From JACCXJ01 sp052387115 (GTDB taxonomy: Bacteria; Pseudomonadota; Gammaproteobacteria; JACCXJ01), in contig JBQTJM010000351.1 of NCBI GenBank assembly GCA_052387115.1, positions 1-10,128 on the forward strand: DNA of 10,128 bases, in the 5' to 3' direction. Positions 1 to 6,292 of the stretch are shown here, one piece after another (position 1 is the first letter of the stretch; each line of letters begins with the position of its first letter). The notes beneath the pieces were generated by a model. That model worked only from the letters and a program-made list of their open reading frames with translations. It was not told where the DNA came from and searched no databases. Made by a program: the position numbers and the translations under genes.

Positions 1-1101
1 GCCGGATACGGGCCGTGCCGTGATCCGCCAATCGCTGCCGATGGCCCGGACGTCGGTGATCTCCAGGTGCAGGGCGTCCTCGACGCGCGAGTAGCCGCCG
101 AGCTCGGCCATGGGCATGGCATCGCCGCCGAGGAGCGTGGGTGCCACATAGGCCACCAGCTCATCGACCAGGCCGGCCGCCAGTATCGTCCCGGTGAGGA
201 CGGGTCCGGCCTCGACCAAGACCTCGTTGACCTCCAGCCCCGCCAGCGTCCGCAGCACCTGCGTGAGGTCCGGCCGGCCATCGCACAGTGGTACCTGGAG
301 CACCCGTGCGCCGGCTTCGGTTAGCGCCATGCGTCGCGCCGCGCCGGCTTCCCCGCATAGCACCAGGGTCCTGCCGGCCTCGCGTAACATGCGTGCGCTC
401 GGAGGCATGCGGAGCCGGGTGTCGAGGACCACACGCAGTGGTGCGGTGCCCGCGCCGGCCAGCACCGGGTCGCGCACCGTCAGCAAGGGGTCATCCGCGA
501 GCACGGTGCCGATGCCGGTCAGGATGGCCGAGCTCTGGGCACGCAGGCGCTGAACGTCGGCGCGCGCGGCTCGGGAGGTGATCCAGCGGCTCATCCCGGA
601 ACGCAGCGCGACGCGGCCATCCAGGCTCATGGCCGTCTTGGCCGTGACCGCTGGCAGCCCCGAGCGCATGCGTTTGACGAAGCCGCGGTTGAGGCGGGTG
701 GCCTCGCCCTCGCCGAGCCCCGTGGCTATCGCGATCCCGGCCTCGGCCAGCGCCCGGCAACCTCTGCCCTGGACCGCGGGGTTGGGATCGGTCATGGCGA
801 CTATCACGCGTGCGATCCCGGCGCCGATCAGCGACTCGGTACAGGGGGGGGTGCGGCCCTGGTGGCAGCAGGGCTCCAAGGTCACATAGCAGCTCGTCCC
901 ACGCGCCCGGCGACCCGCCGCGCGCAGCGCCAGGATCTCGGCGTGCGGCTCACCGGTCTTGCGATGCCAGCCCTCGCCGACTACGGCGCCGTCTTTGACC
1001 AGCACGCAGCCGACGCGGGGGTTCGGGTGAGCGGTATAGAGCCCGAGGCGTCCGAGGGCGAGGGCGCGGGCCATATGCCGGTGATCGTCTGCGCTCCACA
1101 T
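1..1101 (-). CDS. ribD: Bifunctional riboflavin biosynthesis protein RibD (deaminase/reductase)
   Basis: RibD carries out two steps of riboflavin synthesis in the cytoplasm: deamination of the pyrimidine made by GTP cyclohydrolase II, then NADPH-dependent reduction of its ribosyl chain. The N-terminal deaminase domain (about residues 1-145) has the PNPRVGC stretch near residue 26, the zinc/catalytic HAE at 53-55, and the PCCHQGRTPPC signature with Cys78 and Cys87. The C-terminal reductase domain begins near the AKTAMSLDGR motif and includes a WITS segment, GTVLADDPLLTVR, and VEAGP followed by LVDE. The frame is open from the ATG at 1101 to the left edge, giving 367 codons, about the usual family length, so only the last few residues and the stop should be missing. 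It is divergent from the methyltransferase at 1165 with a 63-bp gap, so it probably heads its own transcript. I see no strong promoter, ribosome-binding site or FMN riboswitch in that gap. Confidence 0.96.
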   Translation of the reverse strand, partial: MWSADDHRHMARALALGRLGLYTAHPNPRVGCVLVKDGAVVGEGWHRKTGEPHAEILALRAAGRRARGTSCYVTLEPCCHQGRTPPCTESLIGAGIARVIVAMTDPNPAVQGRGCRALAEAGIAIATGLGEGEATRLNRGFVKRMRSGLPAVTAKTAMSLDGRVALRSGMSRWITSRAARADVQRLRAQSSAILTGIGTVLADDPLLTVRDPVLAGAGTAPLRVVLDTRLRMPPSARMLREAGRTLVLCGEAGAARRMALTEAGARVLQVPLCDGRPDLTQVLRTLAGLEVNEVLVEAGPVLTGTILAAGLVDELVAYVAPTLLGGDAMPMAELGGYSRVEDALHLEITDVRAIGSDWRITARPVSG

Positions 1102-1130
1102 GGCGGATCTGAGCCTTGGGGCATTCCACT

Positions 1131-1158
1131 ATGACACGGATCGGCGAGACACTACACT
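1131..1158 (+). promoter_or_regulatory. Candidate sigma70 promoter for the plus-strand methyltransferase
   Basis: The -35 candidate ATGACA (1131-1136) matches 5 of 6 consensus bases. The -10 candidate TACACT (1153-1158) matches 4 of 6. The spacer is 16 bp. The -10 box ends 6 nt before the ATG at 1165, so transcription would begin at or next to the start codon, which fits the lack of any Shine-Dalgarno sequence. This is a pattern match only. Confidence 0.4.
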
Positions 1159-1164
1159 ACCGGC

Positions 1165-1851
1165 ATGGCGGCGCGACACAACGAGTTCATCTTCCGGCTC
1201 GAGGACGAAGAGGTCGTGCTCATCCGCGACTTCGAGGGCATGTACCGCCAGTGTGAGGACCCGCATGGGCAATCCCGGATGCTCGAAAACCTCTCGTATC
1301 ACCTGGTCACGGCCACCTTGGACAGGGCCGTCGCCATGCTGGGCCACGAAGGGCGCCTGGCCATCGCGGATCTGGGTTGCGGACTCGGGTACTTCACGCG
1401 TCACCTGAAGCAGCGCTACCCCGAGGCCCTGGTCTACGGGCTCGATATCTCCTCGGTAGCCCTGGAACGCGCCGCCCGGCGGGCGCCGGACTGCACCTTT
1501 CGGCGCGTAGATCTGAAGACTCCGGGCCTCTGCATCGACGGCGGCCGACGCTTCGATCTGGCCGTGGCCTTGGACTGTCTCTACTATTTCGAGGACCATG
1601 AGATCCATGGCGTCCTCGCCAATATCCGTGCGCTCCTCACCCCTCGAGGCTTCCTGATGGTCGGCTACCATCTGCCCGAGGACATGCGTTTCGGCCTCTA
1701 CCTGCGCTCGCTCGCCGATGCCGAGCGCCTGCTCACCCCCCACACCCTCGAGATCGTCTACAGCTTCGAGGTCCATAACCGGCTGGACCGCACCTACAGC
1801 GGCGCGCCGGTGGGACGCCACCTCTATTTCCTGGCGCGCGATTCCTCGTGA
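1165..1851 (+). CDS. Class I SAM-dependent methyltransferase, substrate unknown
   Basis: A 228-residue protein with a Rossmann-type methyltransferase fold. Motif I is IADLGCGLGYF at 67-77. The acidic residue that would bind the SAM ribose is Asp94 in YGLDIS. The motif IV-like strand is DLAVALDCLYYF at 131-142, and the post-motif strand runs RGFLMVGYH near 161-169. About 60 residues precede the SAM-binding core and may form a substrate lid. There is no signal peptide or membrane segment, so it should be cytosolic. The methyl acceptor cannot be read from the sequence. The general architecture recalls NodS-like small-molecule N-methyltransferases, but that is only an analogy. It is divergent from ribD and convergent with a second methyltransferase whose stop lies 3 bp away. 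The ATG at 1165 is chosen because the conserved reading begins soon after it and a promoter-like -10 sits just upstream. Confidence 0.85.
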   Translation: MAARHNEFIFRLEDEEVVLIRDFEGMYRQCEDPHGQSRMLENLSYHLVTATLDRAVAMLGHEGRLAIADLGCGLGYFTRHLKQRYPEALVYGLDISSVALERAARRAPDCTFRRVDLKTPGLCIDGGRRFDLAVALDCLYYFEDHEIHGVLANIRALLTPRGFLMVGYHLPEDMRFGLYLRSLADAERLLTPHTLEIVYSFEVHNRLDRTYSGAPVGRHLYFLARDSS

Positions 1852-1868
1852 GAGCTACTTATCGAGGA
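1843..1868. other. Stem-loop spanning two convergent stop codons
   Basis: TCCTCG (1843-1848) pairs perfectly with CGAGGA (1863-1868) around a 14-nt loop. The loop contains the stop codons of both convergent methyltransferase genes. There is no T-tract on either side, so it is not a canonical rho-independent terminator, and a six-pair stem with this loop may be chance. Confidence 0.25.
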
Positions 1869-2442
1869 TATAGAGCCAGTCGCGGCCGCCGCAGACCTCG
1901 CGTGCGAGCCTCAGGTGGGCCGCGTAGGGGTGAAAAAGCCGATCGAGGCCCTCGTGGCAGAATCGGAAGTGGTCGTTGGTCATGCCCTCGACATGCGTGC
2001 CCCAGGCGACGATCCGGGACAGACAGGACCAGCTCGACTGGGTCAGGCTCTTGACCGACTCCGAGACGATGAGGCGCTGCGCCGCCGCGTCGAACAACTG
2101 CCCGAGGACCTCGTCCACGTCCGGATAGAACTGAAACAGGCTCGCCTGGCACACCACCACCTGCGAGCCGGGGAGGGACGCGCGGCGCAGATCGAAGTGC
2201 TCGACCTCCCGGCCCCGGTCACGGGCGCGGGCGACGAAGACGGGGCTTTGGTCCAGGCCCCGATAGCGGACCGAAGGGTCGAGATAGCCGGTCAAGGCCC
2301 CGTCGCCACAACAGACATCCAGGACCTCGGCGCCCTCGGGAACCCATTGCGCCACTTCTCGAAAGCGCTCGCGACGATGGACATGGTAGACGGCGGTCAT
2401 GAGACCGTGGTAAAGGAGACTGCTCCGGTAGAGGATGGCCAT
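1855..2442 (-). CDS. Class I SAM-dependent methyltransferase, substrate unknown
   Basis: A 195-residue methyltransferase. Motif I is VLDVCCGDGALTGYL at 40-54, the acidic motif II residue is Asp64 in RGLDQSP, and a hydrophobic strand VVVCQASLFQF lies near 95-105. RLIVSES around 123-129 would be the next core strand. The frame stays open far upstream, but the ATG at 2442 is chosen because recognisable protein starts there and AGGAAG sits about 8 nt before it; the upstream part is low-complexity and lacks family features. The C-terminal third (from about 135) is rich in aromatic, His and Trp residues and probably shapes the substrate pocket. It shares no obvious identity with the neighbouring plus-strand methyltransferase beyond the fold, so the two are not a recent duplication. 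Pathway and substrate are unknown. A promoter upstream is not evident. Confidence 0.83.
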   Translation of the reverse strand: MAILYRSSLLYHGLMTAVYHVHRRERFREVAQWVPEGAEVLDVCCGDGALTGYLDPSVRYRGLDQSPVFVARARDRGREVEHFDLRRASLPGSQVVVCQASLFQFYPDVDEVLGQLFDAAAQRLIVSESVKSLTQSSWSCLSRIVAWGTHVEGMTNDHFRFCHEGLDRLFHPYAAHLRLAREVCGGRDWLYILDK

Positions 2443-2783
2443 GGCGGGGTCTTCCTGCCGAGTTATGGTTGTCGTTATGAGGCCGCCGCTCGCCGGCCGG
2501 GAGGGGCGTAACCCATCTTTGCACAGTCGTAGTGCGCTGGGAAGTAGGGGCGCACGGCTGTGCGCCACCAAGCGTCCTCTCGCCGCGTCACCGTGACGAG
2601 GTGGTACGGTCTGGGCATTCAGCAGCCGTGCGCCCGCGCTGGGTGTAGTCCCGAAGCACCGTGGCGAGCATCGCCTTGGGTCTCTCGCTCCACGAGCGAG
2701 GAAGCGGAAGCTCATCGGGACGGAACAGGAGGTCGCGCTGGACGGATGCGCTATGAGTGTCGCCGGCAACGTCGCGGAAATAG
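2443..2783. other. Non-coding or degraded stretch, no recognisable gene
   Basis: No reading frame in this 341-base stretch resembles a known protein. The open frames that cross it (for example minus 2588-2812) are short, low-complexity and lack motifs. It contains the upstream region of the minus-strand methyltransferase and two small hairpins without T-tracts: 2549-2566 (7-bp stem, GGCT loop) and one near 2685-2701 (CTCGCT / AGCGAG). Next to a truncated toxin relic, it may be decayed accessory DNA. I looked for a DUF433 antitoxin matching the adjacent relic in all plus-strand frames and did not find one. Confidence 0.5.
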
Positions 2784-2927
2784 TTCCTGGTAGACAACGC
2801 GTTATCACCCATGGTCGCGGAAGGCCTGCGACAGGCCGGACACGACGCCTGTGACGTTCGTGATTATGGGATGCAGGCGGCAGAGGATGAAACCATCTTT
2901 GCGCGCGCTGCTCACGAAGAGCGAGTG
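2784..2927 (+). pseudogene. Relic of a DUF5615 (PIN-like) toxin, truncated at both ends
   Basis: Reading from TTC at 2784 gives 48 codons that look like the N-terminal half of DUF5615 family proteins. They start FLVDNALSP (the acidic LVD strand of the PIN-like fold), then EGLRQAGHD, DVRDYGMQAAEDETIFARAA and HEERV. The family usually opens with M-[KR]-F, but here the two codons before FLVD are AAA and TAG, so the start is destroyed by an in-frame stop. After HEERV the family continues with a strand carrying a further acidic pair (typically an SxDxDF-like motif). That is absent here and the sequence becomes unrelated. About half of the roughly 110-120-residue protein is therefore missing, including part of the putative active site. 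An ATG at 2811 could start a frame but would omit the first catalytic strand. Its orientation is opposite to the second toxin nearby. The assignment rests on recalled family motifs. Confidence 0.72.
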
Positions 2928-2963
2928 GCTTTTCAACGATCCCGTAAGGGTGTGGAGGACAAG

Positions 2964-3325
2964 TCACGCCGGCCGAAAGCGTACGCGCCAGACCTCGACG
3001 ATCGCCAACCGGCCGTTCAGTTTTTCCAGCCAGTCTTCCCTAAGGACAAACCTTTCCAGCAACTGCACCACCTGCGCGGCGACCGCATCATCGGGAAGCT
3101 GAAGCACGAGGATCCCGGCGTAATCGGCCGGCGGATAGTTGCGAATATCGGCGAAATCGAAATCACGGGTCACGAGCGTCTGCCCGTTGCGCCGGGCGTG
3201 GGCCGCGATGCCGCCATCTGTAGCGCTGGCATGCCGATATCGCGCACATCCACCACCTCATGCCCCATCTGCTGCAGCAACACCGTCCCGGAACGCGGCA
3301 GACTGGCATCCACCAGGAAACGCAT
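2964..3325 (-). pseudogene. DUF5615 (PIN-like) toxin broken by a one-base frameshift
   Basis: The start at 3325 gives MRFLVDASLPRSG, then GHEVVDVRDIGMPAL (35 codons), typical of the DUF5615/PIN-like toxin N-terminus. The frame then runs to a TGA at 3170-3172, giving only 51 residues. From 3218 the correct continuation lies in another frame: DGGIAAHARRNGQ, LVTRDFDFADIRNYPP, AGILVLQLPDD, and the C-terminal WRVRFRPA before TGA at 2964. Only two bases (3219-3220) separate the two in-register halves, so a single missing base explains everything and restores a 120-residue protein. The family is a predicted ribonuclease toxin of type II toxin-antitoxin modules, partnered with DUF433 antitoxins. The acidic residues of LVD and RDFDF would form the metal site. 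It starts 3 bp after the antitoxin stop with no visible ribosome-binding site, implying coupled translation. A sequencing error is the main alternative to true inactivation. Confidence 0.82.
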
Positions 3326-3328
3326 GAG

Positions 3329-3559
3329 TCAGGTGGCTGAGGCCGGCAGCGGATGATGTTGTTCCTGCTCCACCAACTCTCCCGCAAATTTCAGCGCGGC
3401 GCGGATGTCCTGGATGGTCAGGTCGTACTCCCTCTGTACTTCTTCGAAGCTCATTCCGCCCGCCAAGCTACCCACGATGATGGCCACCGGCGTCCGCGTG
3501 CCACGTATCACGGGTTTGCCATGACAGATGCCCGGGTCAAGGAGGATTCGATCATTCAT
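3329..3559 (-). CDS. DUF433 family antitoxin (type II toxin-antitoxin)
   Basis: A 76-residue protein with the complete DUF433 pattern. It has an N-terminal LLDPGICHGKPVIRGTRTPV (the GKPxIRGTR signature near residues 14-22), a helix with VGSLAGGMSFEEVQREY, and then LTIQDIRAALKFAGELV, the winged-helix-like fold found in antitoxins paired with DUF5615/PIN toxins. The acidic, Gln/His-rich tail (EQEQHHPLPASAT) would be the toxin-contacting or flexible end. ATG 3559 is preferred over the upstream in-frame ATG near 3619 because the conserved region begins immediately after it and a promoter-like element lies just before it. The gene appears intact although its downstream toxin is frameshifted. By analogy with the family it would neutralise the toxin by direct binding and repress its own operon. 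With the toxin broken it may be a leftover, or may act against related toxins. Confidence 0.85.
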   Translation of the reverse strand: MNDRILLDPGICHGKPVIRGTRTPVAIIVGSLAGGMSFEEVQREYDLTIQDIRAALKFAGELVEQEQHHPLPASAT

Positions 3560-3566
3560 GCGAGCC

Positions 3567-3595
3567 AGAATACGCGATGCGTGCGTCACGTGCAA
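3567..3595 (-). promoter_or_regulatory. Candidate promoter of the antitoxin-toxin operon
   Basis: On the minus strand, TTGCAC (3590-3595) and TATTCT (3567-3572) are separated by exactly 17 bp, matching 3 of 6 and 4 of 6 sigma70 consensus bases. The -10 ends 7 nt before the antitoxin ATG at 3559, predicting a leaderless mRNA. No Shine-Dalgarno sequence precedes the ATG. The spacer edge includes the palindrome CACGTG, a possible autorepression site. This is pattern matching only. Confidence 0.4.
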
Positions 3596-3774
3596 GCGCG
3601 CGTCAGGGCGGTGACACACATAGGGCCCGTTTTTTGTCTAATATCAACGCAGGGCAAACTCCCTCAAACAGCCACGCTTTGGGCGCAAGTTGACATGGCA
3701 GGTTGCAACGTAAAGATCCAAGCCCTGGCGGTGCCGACGGGATCGGTCTCCAGGATCTCCGCGAGACATCCGGA

Positions 3775-4398
3775 TCAGTCTGTTGCGATCGAGTCGGCCT
3801 CGATCTCTGGTGGCATGACCGAACCCCCTACGGCCTGGCGGTAATTGGAGAATACATAAACGGCCAGGGAGTTGGCGATACGCACCAACATGGCGTTATC
3901 CGTACCGCCGACAGAAAATGCGCCGCCCATGGCGGCGGCATGGGCGTAGAATTCTGGATAGGCGAGCTCTTTTCCGGTTTCCTTGTCGAGAAACCTCGCG
4001 CGCATGACCACGGCGGAACTGCCCGCAAATGCGCCGGCAAAAAACCGTTGGCCACCTCCCACGAATTTCAGATCGGTGATCACGGGTTCGATGAGCAATG
4101 TGCGGGCCGGGGTGCCGAGCGGTTTGGCGTTCCACCGGTCCAGCCTCGATTTCAGACGGTCATCGATATTTTCTTGTATCTTCGCGAGCGCGTCCTGGTA
4201 AGCGGCGATTTCGGAATTCGCGCTTTTCAGCGGTGCCACCTCGAATCGATTGAAGGCGGAAAAATTCTCGGCAGGCGCCGGGTTCTGCGATGTGCCCGGC
4301 TCGATGTTGGTGACGCAGCCAGTCATCAGGAAAAGGGCACCGCTAATGACACAGATCAGGAACAAGGCGCGATTCCGCGTGGACGATTGAGCCTTCAT
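3775..4398 (-). CDS. DUF4410-like outer-membrane or periplasmic lipoprotein
   Basis: A 207-residue protein with a lipoprotein signal: basic N-terminus (MKAQSSTRNR), hydrophobic core ALFLICVISGALFL, and a lipobox-like MTGC with the acylated Cys28. The mature part resembles DUF4410 proteins. It has an N-terminal strand FEVAPL, a helix with YQDALAKIQENIDDRLKSRL, then TLLIEPVITDLKFVGGGQRF with the glycine-rich FAGAFAGSSAVVMRARFLD, KETGKELAYPEF, and a closing GGAFSVGGTDNAML helix. Function in this family is not established. Predicted location is anchored to a membrane by lipidation, facing the periplasm. ATG 4398 is chosen because it begins the signal peptide; the open frame extends 23 codons further upstream without signal features. 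It lies 79 bp downstream of the GmrSD-like gene on the same strand, so cotranscription is possible. A functional link to that gene is not evident. Confidence 0.75.
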   Translation of the reverse strand: MKAQSSTRNRALFLICVISGALFLMTGCVTNIEPGTSQNPAPAENFSAFNRFEVAPLKSANSEIAAYQDALAKIQENIDDRLKSRLDRWNAKPLGTPARTLLIEPVITDLKFVGGGQRFFAGAFAGSSAVVMRARFLDKETGKELAYPEFYAHAAAMGGAFSVGGTDNAMLVRIANSLAVYVFSNYRQAVGGSVMPPEIEADSIATD

Positions 4399-4477
4399 GG
4401 TCCTGGGCCGCGCCTTTCGGGGATAGAGGGTTCTTCCAAGGATCGGAAAGGCAACGCGGTTTCGCAAGCCCGCCAGA

Positions 4478-6187
4478 TCATGCGAAGTCCGCCCGCCAAA
4501 GGTGTACGGCGCGCTCCGCTAGCCGATGCTGGCGTGCGTCGAGGAGATCGAGCGTCCATTGCTCGGGCGCCATCTCCGGGATCTTTCGCGTCAAGGCATA
4601 AGCGCTTTGGCTGTACGCCCCGAGCTTCTCGACAAAGGTCGCGTTGCCGACTCGGCGGTTCGCGGCCGATTCGAGCAATGTCAGATTGCCGAGCCGATAG
4701 ACCGCCGCTTCCCATCTCTCGCGCGGAAAGTGCTGTGCCCAATCGTCGAGCGGGTTCTCGGGGAGGATATGCTCGATCGTGGCCGGATCCGTGTCGGGGT
4801 CGCAAGACCGACCCGACGCATCTTCTTCGAGCCGGGCCAAGATGTACTTGACCAGCTTCTTGCGCTGCCCTCCGGTATCTAAGCTGAGCAGGGCGAAGTC
4901 GTTTCGGAACTTGCCATCGTCCACGTAGATGGGTTCCAAGCGCTCGAAGAGCGTCGCGAGATTGATCGCTTTCCCATCGAGAACGGCCTTGGCCGCCTCG
5001 TGATAGGCGGGCTCCAGCGCGTTGGGATTGAGGCCGCTCACGACCGTGTAGCGGAACGAGATAACGCTCACAAGCTTCACTACCCGAACGAAGTCCTCCC
5101 GCGAGAACCGCTCCCAGGTCGCAAAGAGGACCGGTGTCATCTGCCGCACGCGAAAGAGGTTCAGATCGCGAACGAACGGTTTCGCACTCGGCAGCTCAGC
5201 CCAGTAGCCATGATTCGGATCTTCGAGCGCGGCGAAGAGCTCGGCACGAGCTTCCAGCGCGTCGAGGAGCGCGAAGACGTCCTGAGGTGTCTTCACGCGA
5301 TCCCGCACGAGCTTGAAAAGGCGTTGGCTTCGGATCTTCGACTGCTCGCAAAGCAAGTGGTAGCGAAGAAACTCGGGAAAGCGCTCCGTGGCCACTGTGC
5401 CGATAAGCGACCGCCAGCGTCGCTGGAGTGCGTCCAGATCGGACGACACCTTCACCCTGGAGAAGAGGTAGTTCTTCAAGAGGTCGGTCGTCGTGAGCTC
5501 CAGCCCGCGGGCGTTGAGTGTCTCGAACACCGTGTAGGCGTTGAGCTCGTCATCCACCGTAATAAGGATGAAAAGGAGCTGGCGGGCGACGGTTTCCGAA
5601 AGGACCCTCGCCAATGCCTCGCCGTCGTCCTTGAGCTCGGAGACCTTGTCAAGCTGCGCTCCAAGGTACCGGAAGCAGTCCCACAATAGTCGATTGGACT
5701 TCGGCAGGCCGCGCGGATTGAGCGGTTGTCTCAACTGGACGAGGTAGTCCTGGTAGAACGCGTTGTCAGTCGCGTTGAGGCAGAGCCTGCTGCTCTCGAC
5801 GAGCGAAGCCGGATCCTTCTCGCCGATGAAGCGATTGCGCAGCTCGTTGGCCCGTTCCCGGTTAGGCGCTGGCTCGACACCGCGGTCGGCCATCGCCCGG
5901 AGCTTGCCGATCACAGCCAGTGCAAGAATGCTGAGCGTCGCCATCCGCTGCTGGCCGTCGATGATGAGGAGCTCGCGGTCGCTAGTCCCCTCGACAACCA
6001 GGGCCCCCATATAGTGACGGTCGTCAGGCCTACCACGACGCTCCAGGACGTCATTCCAGAGGTCTTCCCACTGCTCCTCGGACCACGAGTAATCGCGCTG
6101 GTAGGGCGGCACGCGGTACCCCTTGCCGTTACCGATCAACTCCAGGTAGTTGATCGTTCGCGTATTGAGCATGTTGGCTCGGCTCAT
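4478..6187 (-). CDS. GmrSD-type DUF262/DUF1524 protein, putative modification-dependent endonuclease
   Basis: A 569-residue protein combining an N-terminal DUF262 domain with a C-terminal DUF1524 HNH-like domain, the fusion seen in GmrSD-type (type IV) restriction enzymes and in related phage-defence nucleases. DUF262 signatures are VPPYQRDYSW at 26-35, YMGALVVEG near 59-67, and IIDGQQR at 75-81, the DGQQR motif linked to nucleotide hydrolysis. The middle (about 200-430) includes the typical VFETLNARGLELTTTDLLKN segment. The nuclease part has IEHILPE (His473), then RLGNLTLLESAANRR with Asn501 and Asn510, matching the spaced HNH-type residues. Both domains look intact. GmrSD cuts glucosyl-hydroxymethylcytosine DNA; the modification recognised here is unknown. 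ATG 6187 follows AGAGG at a good distance; a GTG directly before it (6190) is an alternative. It follows the hydratase gene by about 100 bp on the same strand. Its codons look less GC-rich than those of the liu genes, suggesting transfer. Confidence 0.88.
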   Translation of the reverse strand: MSRANMLNTRTINYLELIGNGKGYRVPPYQRDYSWSEEQWEDLWNDVLERRGRPDDRHYMGALVVEGTSDRELLIIDGQQRMATLSILALAVIGKLRAMADRGVEPAPNRERANELRNRFIGEKDPASLVESSRLCLNATDNAFYQDYLVQLRQPLNPRGLPKSNRLLWDCFRYLGAQLDKVSELKDDGEALARVLSETVARQLLFILITVDDELNAYTVFETLNARGLELTTTDLLKNYLFSRVKVSSDLDALQRRWRSLIGTVATERFPEFLRYHLLCEQSKIRSQRLFKLVRDRVKTPQDVFALLDALEARAELFAALEDPNHGYWAELPSAKPFVRDLNLFRVRQMTPVLFATWERFSREDFVRVVKLVSVISFRYTVVSGLNPNALEPAYHEAAKAVLDGKAINLATLFERLEPIYVDDGKFRNDFALLSLDTGGQRKKLVKYILARLEEDASGRSCDPDTDPATIEHILPENPLDDWAQHFPRERWEAAVYRLGNLTLLESAANRRVGNATFVEKLGAYSQSAYALTRKIPEMAPEQWTLDLLDARQHRLAERAVHLWRADFA

Positions 6188-6247
6188 CACAAACCTCTTA
6201 ACCTCTTTGGTCTTTCGTCGCCGTCTAAGAATTCCACGATGGCGAGG

Positions 6248-6266
6248 GTGAAAGGACCTGTTTCAC
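6248..6266. promoter_or_regulatory. Inverted repeat upstream of the GmrSD-like gene
   Basis: GTGAAA (6248-6253) and TTTCAC (6261-6266) are perfect inverted arms around 7 nt, a 19-bp operator-sized palindrome about 60 bp before the nuclease start codon. A second small hairpin (CCCGG 6269-6273 with CCGGG 6281-6285) lies next to it. Neither is followed by a T-tract, so an operator or weak transcript-end structure is possible but unproven. Confidence 0.3.
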
Positions 6267-6292
6267 GGCCCGGGCGATGTCCGGGTACATAT

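Noticed and set aside
2549..2566. Rho-independent terminator (7-bp GC-rich stem, GGCT loop)
   Set aside because: No T-tract on either strand; kept only as a small hairpin.
2588..2812. Minus-strand 74-codon open frame with some protein-like composition (DLLFRPDELPLPRSW)
   Set aside because: It has no recognisable motif and no ribosome-binding site, and overlaps the start of the toxin relic on the other strand.
1855..2967. 370-codon version of the minus-strand methyltransferase
   Set aside because: The first ~175 residues are low-complexity and antisense-like. The methyltransferase fold and a ribosome-binding site support the start at 2442.
2811..3356. Long plus-strand open frame of 181 codons
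   Set aside because: Only its first ~39 codons resemble a protein (the DUF5615 relic). The rest is antisense to the frameshifted toxin, whose family match is strong.
3703..4851. 382-codon plus-strand open frame
   Set aside because: It is a shadow of the lipoprotein and the nuclease C-terminus, both of which have clear family features on the minus strand.
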